Assembly: GCF_019052365.1 (NCBI RefSeq)
Contig: NZ_JAHQUY010000089.1
Location: 1 to 9,125 of the forward strand
Reading direction: 5' to 3'
Origin: Leyella stercorea
Lineage (GTDB): Bacteria; Bacteroidota; Bacteroidia; Bacteroidales; Bacteroidaceae
DNA: 9,125 bases
The notes under the pieces were generated by a model. The model was not told where the DNA came from, ran no database searches, and worked only from the letters and a program-made list of their open reading frames with translations. A program made the position numbers and the translations under genes. This document shows, in pieces, positions 1 to 6,087 of the stretch; the first letter of the stretch is position 1, and each line of letters opens with the position of its first letter.

Positions 1-112
1 TCGTGTATCTGTCTTCACATGCAACTAATCGCTATTTTATCCCGAATTGGGGTAGTTAATCAAAGAAAGAGAGGAAACTGCGTCAGAATCGATAGTTGTC
101 AACTGGCGCAGA

Positions 113-898
113 TTGCACACACTGTTGTCAATGTTTGCCAAGTGTGACTACATACAGTTCTCGCAGATTGACATGAAGTATATTGAGGCATTCCGTTCCT
201 TCTTGATAAAGGCACCGCAGGGTGGTTCTAAGAAAGGAACTATTTCAAGGAATACGGCATCGACGTACTTCTCTATCTTCAAGGCGGCACTCAAACAAGC
301 TTTCGTGGATGGCTATCTGAATTGTGATATTGCTGCCAAGGCTAAAAATATCATGTTTCAGAGTGCTCGAAGAGAGTATCTGTCACTGGAAGAACTTAAT
401 ATATTGGCAAAGACTCCGTGTGATGATATACTAAAACGGGCAGCCTTGTTCTCTGCACTGACAGGAATGCGACATAGCGATATTCAAAAGCTTAAATGGT
501 CAGAGGTTGAAGAATACAATGGTGGGTACCGTCTCAATTTCACTCAGCAGAAGACTAAGGGCGTTGAATACATGCCTATATCGCCACAGGCATACAAGCT
601 TTGCGGTGAGCGCAAGAAAGACGGAGAACTGTTGGTGTTTGCCGGACTGCCTGACCCTTCATGGATATCTAGGCCTTTGGAACGGTGGGTAAAAGCATCA
701 GGGATTACCAAGCACATCACCTTTCATTGCTTCCGCCACACCTATGCAACGTTACAATTGGCTAACGGTACAGACATATATACCGTAAGCAAAATGTTAG
801 GGCATACCAATGTAAAAACCACGCAAATCTACGCAAAAGTAATTGACAAGAAGAAAGATGAAGCTACAGAAGCTTTTAAGTTGGACATAGATGAATAG
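113..898 (+). CDS. Tyrosine recombinase/integrase, N-terminally incomplete
   Basis: This is a tyrosine site-specific recombinase expected to integrate and excise the element. Numbering from the TTG at 113, residues 1-80 look like the core-binding (SAM-like) helical domain and residues 85-255 like the catalytic domain. The catalytic set is visible: Arg120 (TGMRHSD), a Lys in QKTKG (147 or 149), His205 and Arg208 (HCFRH), His231 (LGHTN) and nucleophile Tyr240 (QIYAK). The chosen start is only the track's; the same frame is open back to 56 and that upstream part (KEREETASES...NW) looks like genuine integrase sequence. In-frame stops at 53-55 and 26-28 then interrupt it. Family members usually have about 100 more N-terminal residues (arm-binding domain), so this copy is truncated, frameshifted or rearranged at its 5' end. 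The catalytic domain is intact, but function without the N-terminal domain is doubtful. The gene is followed by a strong terminator. Confidence 0.9.
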   Translation: MHTLLSMFAKCDYIQFSQIDMKYIEAFRSFLIKAPQGGSKKGTISRNTASTYFSIFKAALKQAFVDGYLNCDIAAKAKNIMFQSARREYLSLEELNILAKTPCDDILKRAALFSALTGMRHSDIQKLKWSEVEEYNGGYRLNFTQQKTKGVEYMPISPQAYKLCGERKKDGELLVFAGLPDPSWISRPLERWVKASGITKHITFHCFRHTYATLQLANGTDIYTVSKMLGHTNVKTTQIYAKVIDKKKDEATEAFKLDIDE

Positions 899-1134
899 TG
901 ATTATCATTTGTAAGCACTTAGTATAGAAGACCACTTGTATCAATAAGTCCTTTATTGTACAGGTGGTTTTTAGTGCCTTTCATTTTCAACATTCTATGT
1001 AATGATGCTATTGTTTTGGCACTTTAACCTTTCGTGGAAACCAAACATTTATAACAATAAACAGATAAAAATGAAAAAAGACAGCCTTTTTTGGCTTCTC
1101 TCTTTTTGAAGAGAGCAAGCGTGTCCACAAACAT
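899..1134. other. Intergenic region between integrase and the next gene
   Basis: This AT-rich non-coding stretch holds the integrase terminator. Further on, an ATG at 1071 has the A-rich upstream context typical of Bacteroidales starts. From that ATG the frame closes after 12 codons at 1107-1109, but the neighbouring frame runs without a stop into the gene called at 1135. A short palindrome (agcc, six T, ggct) lies at about 1083-1096. No clear promoter, tRNA or attachment-site repeat was seen. Possible weak -7-like strings occur around 1010-1035, but none is convincing. Confidence 0.4.
931..972 (+). terminator. Rho-independent terminator after integrase
   Basis: The left arm 931-947 (accacttgta, a one-base bulge at 941, then caataa) pairs with the right arm 953-968 (ttattg, then tacaggtggt). 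This gives 16 base pairs including one G-T wobble around a five-base loop at 948-952. A T run at 968-972 follows the right arm. It lies 33 bases after the integrase stop, in the right place to end that transcript. Confidence 0.8.
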
Positions 1135-1863
1135 GTGGAGTGTACAGAAGACTTCTACAGAGAACTGTATGAGTTGTTTGAGATCGCAAGAAGTTGGTAT
1201 CTTCAAGCTGAAAAGAATCATATGAAGACAGAGTACTTCATAGAACTATTTGAGCGCAGTCACCAATATATTGACTGTGATTGTGCACGTTGTAAGAACT
1301 CGCGACAGATGGCAATTGGCATTATTGGTACTTTGTTTAGAGACTCTAAGTGTGTGTCAATAATCAAGAAAAAAGAAGATTATTCCAAGCAGGAACTTAT
1401 TGAGTTGTTTCTTCAACATGTGGGTACTGGTCTGCCAATCCTTACCCGAAAGAAATCGTCCATCCTCACTTTGGGATGCCAATTGTCAGACAGACAGATG
1501 GATTTGTTGGTAGAACTTGTCCAAAGTCACGACATATTTGATTTTGCCGACAACAGTGATGTGCGTAGCGAGTTGTGTCGCCTATTCAAGTGCGACTTGG
1601 ACGCATCTATCCGTGTAAAGAATGTACGTAATGTAGCCGTACTGTTTGACGCTATGGCTCAATACCATTTGATAAACAATAATTGGCAATATGTCATGGG
1701 AGAAGGTCGCTTCTTAACCAGTATCAAAAAGGATGGAACAGAGAAATTCATAACTTCAAGTTGTCTTTCCTCTTCTCTTTCAAGGATAAGAAGAAACGTT
1801 TCCATGACAGCAAGTCAATATGCCATCTGCAAATCCATCGAACAGATATTAAGAGAGGAATAA
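1135..1863 (+). CDS. Hypothetical accessory protein (possibly DUF6043-like)
   Basis: I do not recognise this protein with certainty. Its size and its place just after a Bacteroidales integrase recall the uncharacterised DUF6043 family, but that is a tentative memory-based match. The 242 residues are soluble, mostly helical and rich in charged residues, with no signal peptide or membrane segment. A CxCxxC cluster lies at residues 48-53, with no obvious second pair of metal ligands. The GTG at 1135 is the first start in this frame, but the frame continues protein-like upstream to about 1075. A good ATG at 1071 is out of phase by one base, at a run of six A. The native protein may therefore start at 1071 with about 21 more residues, and the present copy may carry a single-base insertion. 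It stands alone between two terminators. Confidence 0.6.
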   Translation: MECTEDFYRELYELFEIARSWYLQAEKNHMKTEYFIELFERSHQYIDCDCARCKNSRQMAIGIIGTLFRDSKCVSIIKKKEDYSKQELIELFLQHVGTGLPILTRKKSSILTLGCQLSDRQMDLLVELVQSHDIFDFADNSDVRSELCRLFKCDLDASIRVKNVRNVAVLFDAMAQYHLINNNWQYVMGEGRFLTSIKKDGTEKFITSSCLSSSLSRIRRNVSMTASQYAICKSIEQILREE

Positions 1864-1893
1864 ATCACAATAATTCTGCTAAATGAAAGTAAA

Positions 1894-1939
1894 AACGTGA
1901 TAGTTTGGTTGATACTGCCTTACTATCACGTTACTTTTT
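1894..1939 (+). terminator. Rho-independent terminator
   Basis: A perfect 11-bp inverted repeat is formed by aacgtgatagt (1894-1904) and actatcacgtt (1922-1932), with a 17-base loop. A run of five T follows at 1935-1939. It lies 30 bases after the stop of the gene ending at 1863. The loop is longer than usual, but stem and T-tract are convincing. Confidence 0.75.
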
Positions 1940-1942
1940 CTA

Positions 1943-1973
1943 TTTAGTGACAGTCTCCCCATAACTTTGCATC
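1943..1973 (+). promoter_or_regulatory. Predicted Bacteroidetes promoter for the HTH operon
   Basis: A taactttg at 1962-1969 matches the Bacteroidetes -7 consensus TAnnTTTG exactly and is followed by catc. The -33 element is weak; T-rich sequence at about 1936-1946 is the only candidate. The start codon at 1997 lies 27 bases downstream, without a Shine-Dalgarno sequence, as is common in this phylum. Confidence 0.55.
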
Positions 1974-1996
1974 AAAAATCATAAAAAATAATTAGC

Positions 1997-2365
1997 ATGG
2001 AAGAAAATAGTATAAGATTTGAAGATATTCCCAACGCTATAACGGGGGTACTGAAAAAGCTGTCATCATTAGAAGACAAGATTGATGGTATATATGAACT
2101 TGTTCAATCAGAAAAAGAAGAAACATGGTTTACGGTTGCTGAATTATGTGCTTATCTCCCAACACATCCGGTAGAGCATACCATATATTGCTGGACAAGC
2201 AATCGGGAAATACCGTTTCACAAGAGAGGCAAACGCATCATGTTCCTCAAATCTGAGATAGATGAATGGCTTCAAGGAACCAAGGGCAAATCGAAGAACG
2301 AGATTCAAAGAGAAGCAGAGGAATATGTACTATCTACACAAAGAAAGAATAGACGGCTAATATAA
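1997..2365 (+). CDS. Helix-turn-helix (HTH_17/Xis-like) DNA-binding protein
   Basis: This small DNA-binding protein of 122 residues is probably an excisionase-type or regulatory factor of the element. Residues 10-40 form a predicted helical or coiled-coil N-terminus. Residues 43-92 form a MerR/excisionase-type winged helix: WFTVAELCAYL (recognition unit), IYCWTSNREIP, a basic turn KRGKRIMF, then KSEIDEWL, the usual closing signature of this domain. The C-terminal tail is highly charged. In CTnDOT-like elements paired small proteins of this type (Xis2c/Xis2d) bend DNA at the attachment site and activate the tra promoter; that role here is inferred from type and position. It is the first gene after the promoter at 1943-1973 and is followed after 43 bases by a second HTH gene. 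Confidence 0.8.
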   Translation: MEENSIRFEDIPNAITGVLKKLSSLEDKIDGIYELVQSEKEETWFTVAELCAYLPTHPVEHTIYCWTSNREIPFHKRGKRIMFLKSEIDEWLQGTKGKSKNEIQREAEEYVLSTQRKNRRLI

Positions 2366-2408
2366 CCGTGCTACTGTCTGTAAACAATTTAATTAAGGTA
2401 CGTGACAC

Positions 2409-2750
2409 ATGAATGAAAGACATTTTAGACTCTATGAGCGAATTGTCGCAATAGAAGACAGTTTGGAGGCTTTGGGACCTATTGACAAACTAATAGAGCG
2501 AATCGAGGAATTGGAGAAGATGGTCAAGCAGACCAAAACCGTCTTGGGGTTTGACGAAGCATGTAAGTATATTGGTGTTTCTGAAAGCCTGCTATACAAA
2601 CTTACAGCCGCAAAAGAAGTTCCACACTATAAGCCAAGGGGAAAAATGCTGTATTTTAATAGAGAAGAAATCGACAAGTGGCTGCTCCAAAACAAACAAG
2701 AGGTCATTGGAATGGTAACGAAAATAGAAATTGATAATCCGAAAGAATGA
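2409..2750 (+). CDS. Second helix-turn-helix (HTH_17/Xis-like) protein
   Basis: This 113-residue protein has the same architecture as the gene before it. Residues 7-42 form a coiled-coil-like N-terminus (LYERIVAIEDSLEAL then LIERIEELEKMVK). Residues 45-94 form an excisionase/MerR-type winged helix with VLGFDEACKYIGVSESLLYKL, the basic wing YKPRGKMLYF and REEIDKWL. It is the canonical excisionase-like member of the pair and would bind DNA, perhaps together with the first. Its stop overlaps the next start by four bases (ATGA, 2747-2750), which implies translational coupling with the RepA-like ATPase. The two HTH proteins are diverged paralogues, not a recent duplication. Confidence 0.82.
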   Translation: MNERHFRLYERIVAIEDSLEALGPIDKLIERIEELEKMVKQTKTVLGFDEACKYIGVSESLLYKLTAAKEVPHYKPRGKMLYFNREEIDKWLLQNKQEVIGMVTKIEIDNPKE

Positions 2751-3859
2751 AAATGGAAGAAAATAACAAACATGTACAGCCTAACTCAAAAGAGGAAGGA
2801 GTACAGCGTCTCAATCGCATATTGAGCGAATCGTTGATAAAGGCAACAGATACTTATAAAACACCTCCTCAGATTATATGGGTTGATAATTCCAGCATAG
2901 CCACATTGGGCAACTTCAGTGCTTCTACTGGTAAGGCAAAGGCGAAAAAGACCTTCAACGTGTCTGCCTTGGTAGCCGCTTCCCTCGCCAACGGCAAGGT
3001 ACTGAACTATCGCGCCAGTCTGCCAGAGGGGAAACGCAAGATACTGTATGTAGATACGGAGCAGAGCCGCTATCACTGCCATAATGTGCTGGAGCGCATC
3101 CTGAAGCTCGCTGGTCTACCTACAAGCATCGACAACGAGAACCTTGACTTTATCTGTCTGAGAGAGTACACGCCCTCCGTCAGGATAGAGGTCATAGACT
3201 ATGCGCTTGCCCAAGACCAAAGCTATGGACTGGTCATCATCGACGGAATCAGAGACCTGCTTCTCGACATCAACAATGCGGGAGAATCGGTCGAGGTCAT
3301 CAACAAGATGATGGAATGGTCATCAAAGTATGACCTGCACATCCATTGCGTATTGCATCAGAACAAGGGCGACAATAACGTGCGCGGGCATATCGGTACG
3401 GAGATGAACAACAAGGCAGAGACGGTGCTTGTCATCACCAAGAGCACCACCAATCCCGACATCAGCGAGGTGAAGGCGATGCACATCCGTGAGAAGGAGT
3501 TCAAGCCGTTTGCCTTTACAGTCAATGAGGAAGGGTTGCCAGAGATTGTCGAGCACACGCCGGAGAAGGAAGAAGGTGACAAGCAACCGTCAAGGTTTAC
3601 TTACCAAGACTTGACATCCGAACAGCATAACGAGGCGCTGACGGCTGCATTCAAGGAGAAACCTATCAAAGGATTCGATCGCATGGTGGAGGAATTAACG
3701 CAAGCCTATGCAGACATTGGCTTTAAGCGTGGCAGAAGCGTCATCATCAAAATGCTGAAATACCTGATTAACGAGCAAAAGCTCATAGTGAAGCGGGATA
3801 ATCATTACTATTTCGGATATACACCTGCCGAGATTGACCTGTTCCATGAAGAGGAATAA
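2747..3859 (+). CDS. RepA-like AAA/RecA-fold ATPase
   Basis: This is a 370-residue P-loop ATPase of the RecA/DnaB-like (AAA_25, RSF1010 RepA-like) type found in Bacteroidales mobile elements next to a primase. It probably acts as a replicative helicase or loader. Visible motifs are a P-loop GKAKAKKT at 62-69, in which the usual second glycine is lysine; ILYVDTEQS at 99-107; Walker B YGLVIIDG at 160-167; a sensor-like HIHCVLHQNKGDNN at 198-211; and RGHIGTEMNNKAETV at 213-227. Residues 280-360 look like a C-terminal winged helix that may bind DNA. The ATG at 2747 overlaps the previous stop; an ATG at 2753 is an equally possible start. The first ~60 codons are AT-rich like the upstream HTH genes, whereas the rest is more GC-rich like the downstream genes, suggesting a mosaic junction near the P-loop. 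Confidence 0.82.
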   Translation: MKMEENNKHVQPNSKEEGVQRLNRILSESLIKATDTYKTPPQIIWVDNSSIATLGNFSASTGKAKAKKTFNVSALVAASLANGKVLNYRASLPEGKRKILYVDTEQSRYHCHNVLERILKLAGLPTSIDNENLDFICLREYTPSVRIEVIDYALAQDQSYGLVIIDGIRDLLLDINNAGESVEVINKMMEWSSKYDLHIHCVLHQNKGDNNVRGHIGTEMNNKAETVLVITKSTTNPDISEVKAMHIREKEFKPFAFTVNEEGLPEIVEHTPEKEEGDKQPSRFTYQDLTSEQHNEALTAAFKEKPIKGFDRMVEELTQAYADIGFKRGRSVIIKMLKYLINEQKLIVKRDNHYYFGYTPAEIDLFHEEE

Positions 3860-3862
3860 AAA

Positions 3863-3926
3863 CAGTTCAGAAACCAGTTTAGTTTACGTCCGTACCTATA
3901 TATAAGAAATAAGGCCAAAGTAAACC
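3863..3926 (+). repeat. Iteron-like direct repeat, copy 1
   Basis: This is the first of two degenerate direct copies 96 bp apart in the gap between the ATPase and the primase. It contains the 12-mer gtttagtttacg at 3877-3888, the core cctatata at 3895-3902, then aaagtaaacc at 3917-3926. The ends are partly inverted (agtttac / gtaaac), so each copy has a dyad-like form. The reasoning about replication is given in the findings. Confidence 0.7.
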
Positions 3927-3958
3927 GAAATCGGAGGCTGAATTGGGAAGCGGAAAAG

Positions 3959-4020
3959 TAGTTTAGCAAATGGTTTAGTTTACGGGTGTGCCTATATAGG
4001 AGAAAGGGTAAAGTAAACTG
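3959..4020 (+). repeat. Iteron-like direct repeat, copy 2
   Basis: This is the second copy of the repeat at 3863-3926. It shares gtttagtttacg at 3973-3984, the core cctatata at 3991-3998 and aaagtaaac at 4010-4018. It is three bases shorter between core and right end. A further right-end-like half site, caaagtaaaaccg, lies at 4031-4043. The inverted ends (agtttac / gtaaact) are perfect in this copy. Confidence 0.7.
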
Positions 4021-4059
4021 TTTCCATGGACAAAGTAAAACCGAACAAATGAAAGTACA

Positions 4060-4959
4060 ATGAATATTGAACAATCGAAGAAACTGAGCATTATAGACTT
4101 CTTAGACAAGGAGAATGTAACGCTGAAAAAGAAGAAGGGCAATGCCTACTGGTATCTGTCACCCTTCAGGGACGAGAAGACCGCATCGTTCAAGGTCAGC
4201 AAGAAGGAGAACCTGTGGTACGACTACGCCATTAAGGAGGGCGGTGACCTTGTGGAGCTGGTAAAGCGTATGTATAACAAACAATCCGTTTCCGATGCCC
4301 TTGCCTACCTTGCGTCCAAGAGTATTGCCACTGTGGATAAGGCAATCGAGACCGCTATCGCAGCCAAGGAATACACGACAACCAAGATGAACGATGTGAA
4401 GCTGCTCCCACTGAGCAACCATTCTCTGCTGTCCTATTTCAGTAGCCGACGGATAGACATCACCATTGGCAGGATGTATTGCAGGGAGATACACTACAAG
4501 GTTGAGCAAAAACATTACTATGGCATTGCCTTTGGCAATCTGAGTGAAGGACATGAGGTGCGCAATCCCTATTTCAAGGGCTGCATCGGGCATAAGGACA
4601 TCACCCTGCTTGCCCATACGTTCAACGAGTGGCAAAACGGTTGTCTGGTCTTTGAGGGCTTCATGGACTTCCTTGCTTATATGACCCTCGTTAAACAGCA
4701 AGACCGATGGTTTGTCGTTGAAAGCCCTTGCGACTATATGATACTGAACTCAGTCGCCAACCTCAAACAGGCATTGCATTACCTTGACCGTTACACCCAC
4801 ATCCATTGCTTCCTCGACAACGACCAGGCAGGACGCAAGACGGTTGAGAGCATCAGCAATGTATTCGAGTACAGGGTGACGGACGAGTCCTTCAGATATG
4901 CCGACTACAAGGATGTCAACGACTATCTGATGAGGAAGAAACGAACGGCATCTGAATGA
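4060..4959 (+). CDS. CHC2-like/Toprim DNA primase
   Basis: This 299-residue primase would make RNA primers on the excised, single-stranded or replicating form of the element. Residues 27-75 follow the CHC2 zinc-finger fold (YWYLSPFRDEKTASFKVSKK, then WYDYAIKEGGDLVELV), but every metal-binding Cys/His of the classic motif is replaced: Ser34 and Arg37 occupy the first Cys/His pair, and no CxxC follows. This zinc-less form is common among Bacteroidales element primases. The Toprim domain spans roughly 193-290, with the catalytic Glu199 (LVFEGFMDF), the acidic motif FLDNDQAG at 251-258 and KDVND at 284-288. The ATG at 4060 fits the fold. It follows the iteron-like repeats and the RepA-like ATPase, so the set resembles a plasmid replication module. 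It carries no helicase domain of its own. Confidence 0.85.
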   Translation: MNIEQSKKLSIIDFLDKENVTLKKKKGNAYWYLSPFRDEKTASFKVSKKENLWYDYAIKEGGDLVELVKRMYNKQSVSDALAYLASKSIATVDKAIETAIAAKEYTTTKMNDVKLLPLSNHSLLSYFSSRRIDITIGRMYCREIHYKVEQKHYYGIAFGNLSEGHEVRNPYFKGCIGHKDITLLAHTFNEWQNGCLVFEGFMDFLAYMTLVKQQDRWFVVESPCDYMILNSVANLKQALHYLDRYTHIHCFLDNDQAGRKTVESISNVFEYRVTDESFRYADYKDVNDYLMRKKRTASE

Positions 4960-4982
4960 CATTATAAAGACGAAAACACCAT

Positions 4983-5029
4983 CATTTGATGCAAAAATGG
5001 CTCAAATGCATTGAAATTACATATCAAAT
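4983..5029. promoter_or_regulatory. Operator-like inverted repeats upstream of the AbiE-like operon
   Basis: A perfect 7-bp inverted repeat is formed by catttga (4983-4989) and tcaaatg (5002-5008). A third half site, atatcaaat, lies at 5021-5029 and pairs equally well with atttgat at 4984-4990. They sit 45-90 bases upstream of the predicted -7 element of this operon. AbiEi antitoxins are known to repress their own promoters by binding inverted repeats, so these are candidate operators. Their distance from the -7 box and their short length make this tentative. Confidence 0.35.
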
Positions 5030-5052
5030 CTGCACTTTTTCGCCCAAACATG

Positions 5053-5086
5053 CTTGATTCTCAATTATTATCCTTATTTTTGCATC
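5053..5086 (+). promoter_or_regulatory. Predicted promoter of the AbiE-like operon
   Basis: The sequence tatttttg at 5075-5082 matches the Bacteroidetes -7 consensus TAnnTTTG and is followed by catc. A near -33 box, cttg, lies at 5053-5056 with an 18-base spacer. The inferred transcript starts about 5090, which leaves a short leader before the ATG at 5116. This position excludes the longer reading frame starting at 5011. Confidence 0.6.
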
Positions 5087-5115
5087 GTTTTAATACATTA
5101 TTAAAATGTAGCAGA

Positions 5116-6087
5116 ATGGAATTGAAAAAAGAAATAAGGATATTGGGCAGACGCTTTGAGGTGGAACCTCGTGCCAAGGAAAGCCTGAAAGGCATCACGG
5201 TTGGCGAGAAACTCTCATACCGTTTCTATGATGGCACATACCAAGGCACGCCCCTGCTGTTCGTTGAGCCCAAGAAGGGCAATCCCTCTCCACGGACTTG
5301 CGCCATCACGGGCAAGCGGTTGACCGAAGCCCTGGGACTGCCTGCGGTGTTTATCCTTGCGCCCGGACCCACCTACGAGCGACACAGACTGGCAGACAAA
5401 GGAGTCTTCTTTGTCATGTCCGAGGAATATGCCCATCTGCCAGGCATCATAGCATTGGAGAAGACAAGCAACAGGAAGATTGCCGAAGTATTGACCCCTG
5501 TGGCGCAATACATACTACTCTATCACCTACAGGTGGGCAGTATTGAAGGAATGTCGCCAAGGGATATTGCACCGTTGCTTCCATATTCTTACGAAAGCGT
5601 CACGTTGGGTGTCACCTGTCTTGAAGATGTAGGACTGTGTCAAAAGATTCAGAACGGACAGCGCAGCAAGGTGGTACACTTCGAGTTGAAGGGCAAGGAA
5701 CTGTGGGACAAGGCTCAGAACGTCTTGCTGTCACCTGTGGAGAACCGCATCTTTTGCGATGACATACGCTTGGATGCGGAATACCCCGTATGCGGCATCA
5801 ATGCCCTGGCACATTATTCCATGCTTAATCGTGACCGGGAAGAGATGATAATGATGACAAGCAAGGAATATCGTGCCGTCAAGTCGGCTGATGTCATGGA
5901 GAATCCCAACATCTATGACGGCAACTATATCATAGAGGTATGGAAATACCCTGTTGTCAGCAAAATGGGCGACAAAAGCCAGTGGGTTGATCGCCTTTCC
6001 CTTGTCCTTTCGTTGAGAGATGATGATGATCCGAGAGTAGAAAAAGAAGTAGAACGAATAATCAGTGAACAGAAATGGAAGGATTAG
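5116..6087 (+). CDS. AbiEi-like winged-helix antitoxin/regulator with extra N-terminal region
   Basis: This looks like the antitoxin and autorepressor of a type IV (AbiE-like) toxin-antitoxin pair. I start it at the ATG at 5116 (323 residues): an in-frame TTG at 5011 would place the start upstream of the promoter and adds unconvincing sequence. Residues 1-115 form an alpha/beta region (YQGTPLLFVEP, then LTEALGLPAVFILAP) that may be restriction-endonuclease-like or a Rossmann-like module; its role is unknown. Residues 125-190 contain a winged helix (MSPRDIAPLLPYSYESVTLGV...LEDVGL). Residues 220-255 carry the AbiEi C-terminal signature-like YPVCGINALAHYSML...MMTSKEY. The gene overlaps the nucleotidyltransferase gene by 13 bases, as expected for an AbiEi/AbiEii pair. 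Family assignment rests on this signature and gene order; it could instead be an unrelated wHTH regulator. Confidence 0.65.
   Translation: MELKKEIRILGRRFEVEPRAKESLKGITVGEKLSYRFYDGTYQGTPLLFVEPKKGNPSPRTCAITGKRLTEALGLPAVFILAPGPTYERHRLADKGVFFVMSEEYAHLPGIIALEKTSNRKIAEVLTPVAQYILLYHLQVGSIEGMSPRDIAPLLPYSYESVTLGVTCLEDVGLCQKIQNGQRSKVVHFELKGKELWDKAQNVLLSPVENRIFCDDIRLDAEYPVCGINALAHYSMLNRDREEMIMMTSKEYRAVKSADVMENPNIYDGNYIIEVWKYPVVSKMGDKSQWVDRLSLVLSLRDDDDPRVEKEVERIISEQKWKD

Noticed and set aside
1024..1221. 65-residue minus-strand open frame
   Set aside because: It overlaps the start of the 1135 gene, has low-complexity hydrophobic/Cys composition and no supporting start signals.
1276..1295. CxCxxC cluster as a zinc finger
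   Set aside because: Only three closely spaced cysteines and no second pair; not enough for a zinc-finger call.
3863..4020. CRISPR array
   Set aside because: Only two imperfect copies with internal dyads and no regular short spacers; fits iterons or regulatory repeats better.
4159..4701. 180-residue minus-strand open frame opposite the primase
   Set aside because: It lies wholly inside the primase, whose CHC2-like and Toprim motifs are clear. The antisense protein shows no recognisable motif.
5011..5115. Upstream TTG start adding 35 residues to the AbiEi-like protein
   Set aside because: A consensus promoter lies inside this stretch at 5053-5086, and the ATG at 5116 gives a normal N-terminus.
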